NCBI GenBank assembly: GCA_035582835.1
Contig: JAYKAV010003266.1
Span: forward strand, 4,716,672 to 4,780,671
DNA length: 64,000 nucleotides
Source of the DNA: Phoebastria nigripes
Taxonomy: Eukaryota > Chordata > Aves > Procellariiformes > Diomedeidae
Direction: 5' to 3'
Below are positions 13,271-25,369 of this stretch, one piece after another. The stretch's first letter is position 1. Every line of letters begins with the position of its first letter. The position numbers and the translations under genes are program-made. A model generated the notes under the pieces. It searched no databases, was not told the origin of the DNA, and saw only the letters and a program-made list of their open reading frames with translations.

Positions 13271-14782
13271 CCGGCACCAAAGGAAACGTGTTGTTCCCGG
13301 TGAGCATCGCCCAGGTCAGGCACCCTTGTCCTGGGCGCTCAGCAAGGAGCTGGGGGCTCGGGTAGGCAAAAAGGGGTGCAGGAGGGGGGCAGGACCCCAA
13401 AGGAGGTGCCGTGCTTGGTGACAGGGGGGTGCAGCAGCACGTCTTGCCTTCACCCCCTCCCCAGGCACTGGGCTGGCCTCAAAGCTTGGAGGAATTTGCT
13501 TTTCCCCAGCAAACACAAGCTCCTGGGGAGAGTTCATGGGCATCCTCGGCCTCGTCAGCCTCCCCGACACCACGAGGAGCCTCAGTTCCCGGAGCCTGGC
13601 TTGGGGAGAACAAAACTGTGAGCGATGCTGGGAGACNGGCAGGGGAGATGCAGAGCTCTCGGCAGACCTGGGGCACCAGCACACGCCAAAGCCCCATCGG
13701 ATATGGGCAGCATTCCTTGGTGGCATCCCTGGTTTCACAGGATGGGATATTAAAGCAGAAAGCGATTCATGCTCTGCAAGGGAGCAGAAAGCCAGAGCCA
13801 GGCTCCAGCCCCGGTGCGGGACGTGACCCGAAATGGCTCCGCTTTCCCCTTGAAGGGCTGCCCCGGCCCCAAGCCCCGCTGTCCCCATCCCAGCACTGGC
13901 TCCAGGCACCGGCAGAGCAAGGATGTCGCTTCTCTCCTCAGCGGTGGATTCTGAGGGCAGCAAAATGTTTGTTCTGTCAACACGTGCCTAATCCCCAACC
14001 AAAAGCTGATGAAAAAAGCCATAGGGGGGGAACGATGGGAATAAGCTGCCCTTTGAAACAAAGCCCCGGNGGTGACAGCCGCAGCCCCGAAGGGGGGGGA
14101 TGGCATCTCCGGGGCACACAGCGCTGGTGCAGCTGGGGAGATGAGGGGAATGGGTTCCCCCCACCGGCACCACGGTCCCTACGGGCACCCTGCAGCCCCA
14201 GCACCCTGCCATGGAGCTCTCCAGCTCCAGCCTGGCCCTGCCACAAATCAATGCACCTTCTTAAACCCGAGCAGGACCCCGAGCACCACGTAGGAGGTGC
14301 AAGAAACACAGCCTTGCTCCAAAAGCACGTGCCTGGCGTCAGCAGCAAGTCAAGGCTTCTCTCTCCCTTTAAGCAAACCAAAGCCAGCGAGTGCAGACAA
14401 TGCACGGCAGCGTCCATGCAGCAAATCTCCCCTCCGCACAGCCCCGGACATCCCTGTCCCATGTCCCCACTGACCCAGCACTCGGCTGCAACACCGTGAG
14501 CCTGTCACGAAGGGGCTCACCTGAGGATGGGCATTTTCAGATGACCCATAAAACCTTTTTCCTGGTGGGATGAAATGAAACTTTGTCATGGCGAGGCTCA
14601 TTTCCAGGTTGGCTGGGGCTGCAGGCTGAGCAAGCAGCGCTTCCCCTTGCTGCCCACCCCAGGGCAGCTCCTCCAGCCCAGTCTGGCCACTGACCCCGGC
14701 CAGCACCGGCCACAAGACCCAGCCCCTGCAGGGACCCAATCCCAAGCACTTGACAGCATCAGCCCTGCACCCTTCACCTGCT

Positions 14783-14803
14783 AAAAAAAAAAAAAAAAAA
14801 AAA
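14783..14803 (+). repeat. 21-nt A run
   Basis: This homopolymer precedes a 75-bp AT-rich island (14804-14888). It has no flanking target-site duplication and no gene body to suggest a processed retrocopy. Confidence 0.85.
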
Positions 14804-15775
14804 GTACATTTAGCAGTTTCCATTTGTTTGCTCTTTAAATAATTGTTTCCTTATCGCTATTTATTTAGATCCCTTTAAAATTCTGACAAACCTGCTTCTC
14901 AGGCACCGTCACCCGGTTCCTCCCACCCTGCTCCCTGCGCTGCCCGCGGGCAAGGCAGAGCAGCCAGGCTGCACGGCCACAGCACGGCTGGTCCCGGGAG
15001 GAGGGTCCCCTGCTCGGGGAGGTATGTGTGGAGCATTGAGCCCCCGCTTACCCCCTCCTTCCCAAGATGGACAAACCAGGATGCTCCAAAGCCATGGTTT
15101 GGGGAGCTCATCCTCCTCTCTCCATCCCACCACGGACCATGGCATGCTTCGGGGCTGCTGCTAAGTCCTACCAAGCTCGGGGGGCTCGGGGAGCAGGGCA
15201 GGGGGACGCCAGTGAGGGGGTCAGGAAAGAAGATGACATTAGACACTTGCTGCCCACCCTGGAGAGGTCTCAGAGCTGCTCCACGAGGCCTTCGCTGGGG
15301 ACCGGAGGGAGCGAGGACAAGCCCGGTGCCAACCAAGCCGCCCTCCTCCACTCCACCGCTTGCTGCCTGCNGTGCCCTGGGGTGGGTGAAGCGATGGGCG
15401 CTCGCCCAGGTAGCCAGAAAGGCAATGGCAGCAGCTGGCCACGATTGCCCAACACTCCTCTGTGCAAAGTCCAACCAAGCGCTGCTCTCGGCTATTAACA
15501 GCACCAATTAGAGCAGCACCCAGAGCCACTGGAGGCAAAGGCAGGATGGGTTCAAGCGTCCCATGCGGGGACATCAAGCGTCCCAGGGGACATCCCTGTT
15601 GAACTCAGGAGTGTCGCTCCACAGGCATCTCTCTCTGTCACCTACAGCGAGGTTCAATATCCCGCCGGGCTCGGCTGGGGTGCGAGGGGCTCATCCCACC
15701 TCCCAGGGTCCTGTCCAACACCACCCTGGGGTTTTGGGCTTCGCTACCGCAGGTTGACGTCACAGCCCAGCCTGC

Positions 15776-15862
15776 AGCTGTCAGAATTAATTGAGGAAAC
15801 ACAGCCATGGTAAACAATGAAGAGGGAAAACAGGGCAGATTAGATAATGAGGAATGTGAGGT
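15776..15862. promoter_or_regulatory. AT-rich island with mixed factor motifs
   Basis: Within about 85 bp there are AATTAATTG (homeodomain-like), GTAAACAA (forkhead), TAGATAATG (GATA-like) and GGAATG (TEAD) motifs, surrounded by GC-rich sequence. This looks like a candidate enhancer core, but there is no comparative evidence. Confidence 0.25.
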
Positions 15863-16731
15863 TCTTGCTGTATTTTCCCCCTGGATGGCAAGCCTTGCCT
15901 GCTCACTCAGGCACAGACCCTGCCAAGCCTGGGCTGCTCCTCGCCAGCAGCGCAAGCAGCTCGGCCCCAGGAGAGGCTGAAATTCCCCTTCTGTGGGACA
16001 GCTTTCCTAAAAAAGGGTCTGTCTTACCCCAGATCCGAGGTTTGGGTGTCCCCTCCCTCCCGCAGAGCCTTGCATCGCCCTGGGGCAGGCAGCCAGAGCA
16101 GAGCATGGTCCCCTGCTCCCCATCACCGCCGGAGGAGACACGAGGGTAGGTGGGAGCGACCGCTACGAGGGGGCATGGGGGGACGGGACCTGCTGCTTCG
16201 TCCTGGTGGAGAGAGAGGCAGGGCAGGGTCCTGGCCAGCAGAATTACTGTCCCCACTGCACCGTAACAGGCACAGGGTCCCAACAAAGGGGAAATTCTCA
16301 CCCCTTCCCAGCTGGCCACATCCAAGCCTCCCCGTCAGAGCAATGTTTGGCTCCAGGTTGTGTTACCCAGACCCGCTTTGCTCCCCAGCAGCACATCACT
16401 CTCCAAACTTGGACGCAACATGGACCCAGGGGCGTTCAGACACCTTCCTCATCCCCACTGATGGGACACCTCTGCCTTCAGGGCATCTCAGCCTTGTGGA
16501 GGTCCTGCCCAGCACACGCTCCTNCCTGGTGACCAGCGTGGACCACACACCCAGAAACACACAACCCCCTCCCCAGCCCGGCAGCGTGCTCGGTGCAGGA
16601 CGGCAGCCGCTCCAGAGTTGCATGGGGACACGGCTCACGCCCGGCTGGCCACCATCACCAGCAGGTCCCAAAGCCTGGAAAAGCCACGTCCAGCAGCTTC
16701 TGGAGAGTTTTGCAGATGAGGAACAACCTCA

Positions 16732-16745
16732 GCTCCCTCTGCTGG
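16732..16745 (-). promoter_or_regulatory. Candidate CTCF site
   Basis: The minus strand reads CCAGCAGAGGGAGC, which fits the CTCF core consensus (CCASYAGRKGGMRS) at every position as I recall it. It lies 3 kb beyond the probable ILRUN 3' end. The evidence is motif only. Confidence 0.35.
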
Positions 16746-16959
16746 CACCTACTTCAGGCCAGGCCCTTCCCTGGCAAACCCTGGTTATAAATAACATCTC
16801 CAAGCACCTTCCTGCAGCTCTCCCTGCCCGCAGGACACGGTGCCACCCGCCCAGCCCAAAGCCGGGGAGATGCTCCCCAGCTCCTGCCACAACCTGCGAC
16901 CAAGCACAAGCAGCCCGTTAAGCAGAAGGACACATAGCCCATCCATCCAGCCTGCTCAG

Positions 16960-17015
16960 GGTATTTATTCCTGTCTTACAGATGAGGAAACTGCTTGGCA
17001 AGGGTCAGCTGGGAC
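16960..17015 (+). mobile_element. MIR-like SINE relic
   Basis: TATTTATTCCTGTCTTACAG followed by ATGAGGAAACTG matches the MIR segment TTACAGATGAGGAAACTG, then diverges. The following sequence is GC-rich and not clearly MIR. Confidence 0.5.
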
Positions 17016-19875
17016 AGCAGCAGAGCTGGGGACAGCAGGGATGAGCTGCAGCCCCGCTGCATGCCCATGCAGAGCTGGGGAGCAAAGACAAGCCACCCAC
17101 AAGCTCTCTTTCTGGTATTAAATGAGTCCTGTGGGACAGTGGATGGTCTCACTGCCGGAGAGCCGGATGNGGACTCAGGACCTCCTCCCTCAGCCTCTCT
17201 CACCTATAAAACACAGCGAGCGCTGACCTCGCTGGGAACAGACCTGGGTCCAAAGCAGCCCAACCTCCCGGCCAGGCGTCTTTCACCGGCTGTGGGTAAA
17301 GCATCCCCAGCCGTCACCACCCCACCGGCAACGCACGTCATTCCCCTCCACCCCGCTAAAGTGCGGGCAAAGTGCATGGGCACGATGCTCAGCCCTGGCC
17401 CACCCTGCTCCACCCATGGCAGCCGCACTCCAGAGCAGCAGCTGGGAAGCAGGAGCCTTGTTTTTAAGTCAATGAAGGGAGATCGCTATGGAGACACCGC
17501 AGCCACCAGCGCGAGTGGCTCTGTAAGACATCCTATATGGCCTTCCCCACCCACGCACCCGCTCTCCTCTCGGCCGTCCAAATTTAGGGTTTGCTTGGAG
17601 TTTATGGACACTTTAACAGTGTTTTCAACAGCTGCCTGCAAGAGATCGGTGGCTCCGGAGAGTTTTGCGGTGCCTTAGGAGGTGCACCAGCATCACTCAG
17701 CTCATTCCTGCAGGCACGCAGCTCTCCCAGGACCGTACGCACGCCTTAACCAGCGCTTGGAGTCAGCCAAGCAAGCTAGCACAGGGCTGAGCCCTGCCAG
17801 CAAGTGGGAAAGCTCTTGAGAAGGTTTTTATCCTTGTTTGTAGAGATCCTTAATGAAGTCCCATGAACAGCCATTCTAGCACAGCCCCAGAGAGGAAGAG
17901 TAGACACTTGACTGCTGGAAGAAAACCCACGGCTGGGTGAAGGAGAATAATTACATCCTATCTCCAGCCTCAGGCTTGTTCAAACACCCTCAGCTTGAAT
18001 GGTAGCACACCTCAGCTGGGAGAAGAGCCCAAGCAGCCCATGGGAGCCTCTGGGGAGCTGGATATACAACTGGTTTTATGCAGAAGGTGTTCAAACATAC
18101 AGCCCTGACCGACAGGAGCCAGGACCGATGCCTCTGGGAAACTCGTGAAGTGTAAAGGCCAAGCAGCGAGCTTTTCCTCTCTCTGGAGGATACCCCGTCC
18201 AGGTCAACCCCTCCACCCAGGTCCCAGCATCGCCCTTTTCCCAACACCATCGCCATGGCAGAAGATGGAGCCATGATCTCTACGGTGTCACCGACTTGCA
18301 GCACAGCCGAGCTGCCTCACAGGATGCTGCACCGGTTACTCCATTCATAAATAGGTGAAAAATGTACTTTTCTTTTTTTGCCCCCGCTTAAGCCCTTTAA
18401 GTTATTGTGAAGGTATCGCTTCTGCAGGGAAGACATAATCAAAATAAGGGAATACTACAAGTGAGACGGCTCCTAAGCCAGCCCTGCTCCACGCTGCTCT
18501 GCGGAGCTGAGCCCACAGCATTCCATCGGGCAAACAAGGCTGGTCCTTACCTGCGCGTGCCATCTGCTTCCTCGCTTGGTCTCCGCTGCGTGCTTTTACT
18601 ACTCAGCTGTTTTATGAATGGGGTAGGAAATGATTGAGATTAAATTTCCTTAAATAATTTCCGTTTAACCAGGTATTTTCCAATTAACACATAGGTGGAG
18701 CACACAAACGAGATTATAGGTTATAGAAAGCTTCCAGAGAAAGTCTACACTAAAAGTTATTCCTGACCCCGTGTACATTCGCACAGATCCCATACTCCTT
18801 CCCCCCGGACTCCCTCACAGCATCCCCTTCGCCAGCACGGCCTGGTTTCCCACTTGGCCTGTTAATATTTCCCTGTGCATCCCCAAGGGATTTGCAGAGA
18901 AGCAAGAGCAGAGAGAAGAAGAGGTGAAGTGAGCACAAATCCCTCCCCTAGTAGCTTGCTGTGCACTGCAGGCTGCGTGCCACATGATTTAGTGGACATA
19001 GCAGGTAGGAAGGGAAAAAGAGGAAAAAAAAAAAAAATCACAAAAACCTGCCCTTTTCTTCTCTGCTGCAGTTACAGCTGCTGCTCCTGGAAGGCAGGGT
19101 GCTTGCTCGAGCCCACACCTGCAGGTACGAGGACACGCAGTGATGCTGCGGAGGTTTTGGAGCACATCCTGCACTTTGCGGTCAGCCGGGCAAGCAGGGC
19201 ACCCTCCAGCCAGGGGCACTGGCAAAGAGGAGCACGGGCACGCAGCGAGGCCCGGGGGGACGGTGCCGTTGGGTCCTGGGCACTACCCAGCGCGCTGAGC
19301 ACACCTGCCTCGCTGTAATTCATCACACACAACCCATCCAGCGGAGAACATCCTCCTGCCTACTGCAGCGTTGCTTCAGCGACCAAAAAAAAAAAAAAAG
19401 GCAAAAAAAAAAGCAAGCAGAAAAAGCAAACCCAAGTAGCTCACAGGTGACTGCAGCAGCCGTTTGACTTGGCCTCCTGCCTTGCCACCCTGCACCACAC
19501 CCAGCCTCCGTGCAGGGATCACGGTGGTAGGATGACCTCCATTATAGCAATCCCTCGAGTTATTTGCCTGCTTAGTATTAGAAGGTGTGATGGTATTGTC
19601 CTGTACTGGCAAACTTTTGACAGGTTGCAACCCTAAAAACAAACAGATTCTTTCAAGCAAAAAAAACTAGTAAATGAAAAGTTGGGCAGAGAGAAGGGGA
19701 GGCAATCCTAACCTACCCAAACAGATCGGTCTTAAAAACACCTGCGAGCACCAAGAGCTCAAGGGGTACATTCTTTTCAAAGGACAAAATAAATACCCGT
19801 AGGCACAGGCAGCAGGATGTCTGTTCCCAGTAAAGCTTTCAGTCAAGCTTAAACAGCACATGAAAGCTCCAGGCA

Positions 19876-19881
19876 TTTATT
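19876..19881 (-). terminator. ILRUN: Candidate distal polyadenylation signal of ILRUN (AATAAA)
   Basis: The plus strand reads TTTATT, so the minus strand has AATAAA. It is followed about 20 nt later by CA and a GU-rich stretch (TGTGCTGTTT) at about 19865-19845. This is the best-formed polyA signal I found downstream of the ILRUN stop. Confidence 0.5.
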
Positions 19882-20947
19882 CAAATGTTAAAAAGCAAAC
19901 CCAGCGCACGTATATTGAGGCTTCTTGCAAGGATTAGTAACAAAGTCACATGTAAGCAAAAGAACAGCTTCAGCTAAGCTGCTCCACAATATAGTTTATA
20001 TAGGCAAACGTTTGGGCTGGGTGCCCTGTGTGGCAAGGCCTCGCTTGGGAAATAGGATCAGTCCGAGATGACCATGCAAGCGCCCACCAAAGCAGTGACC
20101 TTCACACACCCCCATCCTGATATACAGGAACAGCAGATATTCCCTTAGCGATAGTAAGAAAAGAAAAGAAAAAACCAAACCAAAGTCCCTTCGTTCAAAA
20201 TTCTTCTCCTGCCTCGTCAAGAGACTCATGAAACAGCAGGTCTGGTCTGTCGCTGTTTGAGGTTTGAAGCATCACCGCATGCTGCACCAAGGCTCCGAGT
20301 AAAGTGCCGGGACGTAAATAAGCCACGCAAGGAGCATTTAAGGACCCGGCTGTGGCTGCAGCATTGCTTTGTGCTGGTTACCCCTGTACAAAGATCACTA
20401 AAACCAGATTTCCACCCCTCCTCATATCTGTACCTGGACCTCTCAGTGCCGCCTCCCCTCCTGCTTCAGTCCCGATTACAGCTGGAAGGTGCCGGCAGCA
20501 CGGTGCTGAGCTGGCGCTGCCACCCCCTCCATGCCCCAGCCGGGGCACCGGCACGGTGCTGAGCCCCAGCCATCCCCTCGCACGCACCGGCTGAGGACTG
20601 GTGCAGGCAGGAGCCACAGCGTTATTGTGGAGAAGTTACCTGACCTTATAACGAGGGACATCCACTGCCGACATCGGTGACTAGGTATAACCACATGCAG
20701 TAACGGTCTGTACCNGCACCGTGCACCCAGTGCAGCCCCGGTGGGAATCCTCCTCCAGAAACGGATGCTGTGGTGAGCCCCCTCCCNTCGTCCCAGGCTC
20801 TCCTGCCCCATCGCCTTTCACACACACACAAAAAAAATCTGTATGGGCCTCTCGGCCACCCTTGTACCCATCCGCCTGGACTGGAAAGGTTGAATGATAA
20901 ACTCAATATACACTGAATTTGTTGGGTTTTTTGGTGGTTGGTTGTGA

Positions 20948-20970
20948 TTTTTTTTTTTTTTTTTTTTTTT
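20948..20970 (+). repeat. 23-nt T run
   Basis: This homopolymer in the probable ILRUN 3'UTR reads as A23 in the sense strand and is a possible internal priming site in cDNA data. Confidence 0.9.
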
Positions 20971-22722
20971 AAGTTATTTGGGATAAAGACAGGGCTAGAA
21001 CTGGGTTTAAGGACACTGTGCCTTAGTGTCTGGAAACACCCTGGAAATAGAAGCAAGCTGGGTACATTTAACTACAAGATGACAGATTCAGAAGTTTTTG
21101 CAGCTTCAATAAAACTCTCAACAGCTATAGAACATTTTTTTTCTGTGTTAATTTAATCATACAAATATTCATTTATACATTAAGGAAAAAGCTTCCTTTT
21201 TTTTTCCCCCCAATGGGCTATCATAGGACTTCTCCCAGACTCAATGAGGCAACACACCATCCTGTTCTACACATGCACTCCCCCCAGAGAGAATAGACAG
21301 GCTGCAGAACCACCCACGCACTCACACATGAAAAAAAATTAAAACACACAACAGAAACCCAGACGTGGGACAGCGTGCATTTCCTAACCCTGCAGACTCC
21401 AGCTGCTCTCATGCCCACATGCTCTCTGACCACAGGGCTTTGCCCCTCGGTGGGGGAGCTGCATCTTCCAAACCTTGGAGGGGTCTGAATCCAACGCTCC
21501 TGAGATGTGGGCAGCAGATTCCAGCTCCCCCCACCCTCTCACGTGGCACTACCAGTTTTGGGGTAGCCCTAGGGATATCATGCTCCAGTTCGCCTAGGCT
21601 GAGAGGGTGCCTGGGCTGCCATTGCTCAACTCGTATTAGCGATACGACACATCCTTAGCGGCTCATGTTGACACAAGGATCCATTTAGAGACCATCAGAG
21701 ATGTACTGTGTGATCTTTTTTCTTTTGGAGGCGCGGGGAGGGCAAGGAAGATGTCTCTTTTCCTCTTCCTCAGGACTTCAGGACAGATGGGTGTTAATCA
21801 GACTGGAGCAGGGTGCAGCCTCTCTGTCACTGCACCCTCCCGTACCAGTGGGTACCAGCCCCGTCCCTCCCCCAGTCAGGAACACCAGCCTCACTGGGCT
21901 AACAGCCTCTTTACTGGTTCACCAGTCTCAACCTGGTAAGGATTTCCTCCCATTTCTAACAGGCCTGAGTTCTACATGCGTAACTCACCTGGATGGGGTT
22001 ATCCGAGCCAGCGCACACACTTCAGGCTCACCAAAATATTTGGCATTCAGCACTTTTGAGAAACCAGGCCATTTGTTTCATGTATCTGATGTTAAGACTC
22101 CACGAGTTTGAATGCACCAGCCCTATGGTAACCAATACAATCACCGTGCCCTGAAGTCACCTGGAAAGAGCTTTACTGAATACATCTCAAATCCCCCTAT
22201 TTAAACCTAGAAACCTGACAGCAAGAGCAATTTGAAGGCTGGCCGCACCACTAAGCTCCAAGGAACCAGAGGAGGTAAAACCACCTTTGGCCTCAGTGAA
22301 ACAGTTTTTACTCAAGGAAAAACCCAGAGGTAGAGCAACCACTAATTTAAACATTCTTCCACTGTCACAGCCAGGGTTACAACCCCAACCCTCAAAGCAT
22401 CCAGGTCTCTGTGCAATTGTTTGCAGAGAGATCATTCCTGCAGACAAGAGCGCTCGCACTCAGCTACCTGGGGAAGAGCAGCGATGTGAGCAGCAAGAGG
22501 TTGCAGATTTCAGCAGCAACACGGATCTGGCCCTGCCTTTCTTCACACCCTGGAGTAAGTGACCCTTGTCACAAGGACACCACGGACTGAAAACACTCAA
22601 GAGGAGAGAGAATTCAAGCCTGTGCAGATCAAGTATGCCTTCTGAGTGGGAAAGCACACGAATACTTGGGGTGCATGCAAGTTTGGTGGGTTTTTTTGTT
22701 TGTTTGTTTGGGGTTTTTTTTT

Positions 22723-22724
<2 letters not shown>

Positions 22725-22757
<33 letters not shown>
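22725..22757 (+). repeat. 33-nt T run
   Basis: Preceded by a TTTG/GGTT-rich stretch from 22689. On the ILRUN sense strand this is A33 inside the probable 3'UTR. Length in such tracts is prone to assembly error. Confidence 0.9.
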
Positions 22758-22760
<3 letters not shown>

Positions 22761-24483
22761 GTTTTGTTTTTTCAAGAAAAGGAAAGATTCAGTCTTAGGA
22801 GGAGCACAGGAACACAAATGTGGCAGCCATTGTACACGGGAGAAGCATATGTGGCTGGGAGCAGAAGAAAGCCAGCGTGGGGGTATCCGAGTTCAAGGGT
22901 CTCCCAGATGCCTCAGCTGACACAAGGCAAAGGTTGCAGCACCAGCTGTAACATACAGACTCAGATCTTAATTTTTTCCCCCTCTTCCACTACACAGCTG
23001 ATAAAAGGAGCTACTAAAGATAAGGAATCACCTTGTCACTTGGACAAACAGCAGTCTCCAGTGTTTTAGACGCCTTCAGAAGGGAAGTGGCAGTATTGCA
23101 AGAGGTGTGATGGTCAGGTACGTGTTCATGCCTTCAGAGCTTGTCACACAAGCCACCTGCTCAGAAAGGAGGGAACAAAGAAAGAATCCACTTGCCCATG
23201 GTACACTACAGCGATGCAAATCATTCCCTNGACTGAATGCTAAGAGGAGACAACTAATCCAAGGCAAAATGGCTAGACAAAGGACAAGAACCAAACACCA
23301 CAGCTGCACTGAGCAGCACAGCACCACCTTCCACGGGTTCACTCTGGATCTTAACACTCACCCAGCTCTAGCAAGCTGCCGAGACAGACCCAGGTGCTCA
23401 CCAAACTGGAAGTGCAAATGGCTAGCAGTCCAAATCCTGCAGTGCCTCTTTTATGTAGATAATTTCGTACATTATACTTGTTTCTCCCAGCAAACAGATT
23501 TTTGAAGGGAGACTTCAGATAAAAGCAACCTTTAACAACTGAACCTCTGAAATACAAACAAAATCTATCGCCCAATTCTTCCTCTGTTGGATACAAGCAA
23601 CTCCCACTGTCCTCCACAAGATCCATCTGTATGCACTAAGGTAAGAGAGTCCTTGGTAGCTGCAATGAAAATGAATCCCCCATTCAAAACCAACCAAGAA
23701 AATACACCTAGTCAAAAGCAATCAGTGTAAAGTCACGCACCATGCAGCAAGCGTGCGCTCTGCTCCAACAAGGAGAACAAGAGTCTTCACTGGAAAGATT
23801 TGGAAGAAGGTAGTGGGAGCTTTGCATATTACTGTATCTTTGGCAGATGGCTGTTCCAGCCTTGTTCACGTTTCTGAATAAGACTGTGTCCCCTCACCTC
23901 GCNCCCCTTCAGCAGGATCTGTGGTGACACAGCACTCTAGAAATCCACCACAGCACTCGAGGCCATTCTCCCTCCCCTCACACTGGACTTCCCAATCCAT
24001 AACTGGAGGAAAATACATTGGAGAAACAGCAGAGCAACCTGAATCTTTAGAGGAGTGATTCCTCCTCTAATACCAAGCCCTGGAGAGCCCATTTAGAAGG
24101 TAAGAGCCTCAACGAAGCTACAAGCCAGGACAATAAAGGCGAATGAATACAAGGCGACAGAGCGGAATCCAGCTGATGATGCTAACTCTTGCTCTGCATT
24201 CAAAAACACAAACAATTAGCCTCTAAGCTAATACTTTATCCCAGGAGAAACGAATGCAAACTTATACTCTATAAGAGAGAGATGGGAGATTCAAAATTAA
24301 AAGGACATGACTTTTGTAAAGCTTTGCAACTACTACCAAGTGAATTACAGCTACAGAAAAAGAGTTTCCTCTTGGCACAAGACTGATACACACTTGCTTG
24401 GTTGCTCTAGGCACAGCTACTGTACATCAAGAGTTAACAAAAAGGGATTTTAAAATGCTAACCACATAGGACAGCTCTGGAAC

Positions 24484-24489
24484 TTTAAT
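24484..24489 (-). terminator. ILRUN: Candidate proximal polyadenylation signal (ATTAAA)
   Basis: TTTAAT on the plus strand gives ATTAAA on the minus strand, about 845 nt after the ILRUN stop. A similar ATTAAA lies at 21157-21152. Either could produce shorter 3'UTR isoforms. The hexamer alone is weak evidence. Confidence 0.25.
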
Positions 24490-25333
24490 AAATCTGTTTC
24501 TTATTAATATGGGTGTGTATTTGTGTGCACTTCATGTACAAGGGGAAGGGAAATGAGCCCTCCATTTTATCCTCAAAGTCCCAGAGTCTTTCTCTCCAAC
24601 TTTGATACTGAGACCTGGTCTTCAGCATGGTTTCCAACGACATGCAGGACAACTAACAGCAACACCCAAACCGAAAGGAAAAAAAAAAAAAATAAAATAA
24701 AAGAAGATTTAAGAGTTGGTAACAAAAACCAGCAGATGATATTAAAAATGCAGAGCTGGGTGCAGACCCAACCTGTCATTAAAAAATGTCCGACAAAAAG
24801 AAGTCACTGCACAAACCCCAGAAGATGCTAAGCAAATTCCCATTCGGTAGCAAGCAAAACATGACAGTTCCATAAAAATGCACGCTGTCCCTTATTTAAA
24901 AAAAATATGAACAAGAAACAAACAGAAATTAAACATTTGCTCAAACTACAATCGCTCTGTAGGCAAAATATTTTTTTTTAAAGATGGCTTTTTCATTTTC
25001 ATTTTTTAAACTTCTTTTTAAGCTACCTAATTATGTGAGAGAATGATTTCTAAAAAAACCCCATGGTGTTGGTATATTTTCTTTCTCATAGCATTTAACA
25101 ACACTCCCGAAATCCAGCATTCACACATGCGTACTTAGATTTTGTATTTTCCTCTGGAAACAGCTAGTCTTAAGTTACTGGGCTTTTGTTTTTTCTTCTT
25201 TATCCAGAACACGGAGGCAGAGAAGGGGGGGTCCACGTTGTGTCTGTCTGGCACATGAATCCCCCTCCCTTCCCCCAAAAGTCAGTTCTTTGTTAAATTC
25301 TCCTCTTGTCGATACCCGTTTTGTGTTTGTGTT

Positions 25334-25369
25334 TTAAGACTGTCCGAAGGGATAAGGACCGTGGAAACC
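25334..25369 (-). CDS. ILRUN: ILRUN terminal coding exon 5 (residues 281-291 and stop)
   Basis: Only 36 coding nucleotides follow the polypyrimidine acceptor CTTTCTTTCAG on the minus strand. They encode GFHGPYPFGQS followed by TAA (25336-25334). The C-terminal GPYPFGQS matches the conserved end of the vertebrate protein, which is why this segment can be assigned despite its size and its 8.8-kb distance from exon 4. The 3'UTR continues leftwards from 25333. Confidence 0.93.
   Translation of the reverse strand, partial: GFHGPYPFGQS

Larger units (their letters stand above)
9927..19849. other. GC-rich intergenic sequence downstream of ILRUN, no recognised gene
   Basis: This stretch is GC-rich until about 17.5-19.5 kb, where composition falls towards the AT-rich ILRUN locus. 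It contains an A-rich tract (11304-11323), the AP-1 palindrome at 13251, the A run at 14783, the motif island at 15776, a CTCF-like motif and a MIR-like relic. The longest open frame (13411-14499, plus) is low complexity with an ambiguous base and no domain. I see no supported exon. Confidence 0.6.
19850..25333 (-). other. ILRUN: Probable ILRUN 3'UTR
   Basis: No further coding frame continues after the ILRUN stop at 25336-25334. The first well-formed polyadenylation hexamer with a GU-rich downstream element on the minus strand is the AATAAA at 19881-19876, implying a 3'UTR of about 5.5 kb. The stretch is AT-rich and includes two long T runs on the plus strand (20948-20970 and 22725-22757), which would be A runs in the transcript. 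Shorter forms ending at weaker signals are possible. The extent is inferred from signals alone. Confidence 0.5.

Noticed and set aside
13411..14499. 362-codon open frame on the plus strand
   Set aside because: Same low-complexity composition, contains N-derived residues, no domain, and overlaps equally open frames on the other strand.
14783..14803. A run considered as the tail of a processed pseudogene
   Set aside because: The preceding sequence shows no recognisable coding remnant or polyadenylation hexamer.
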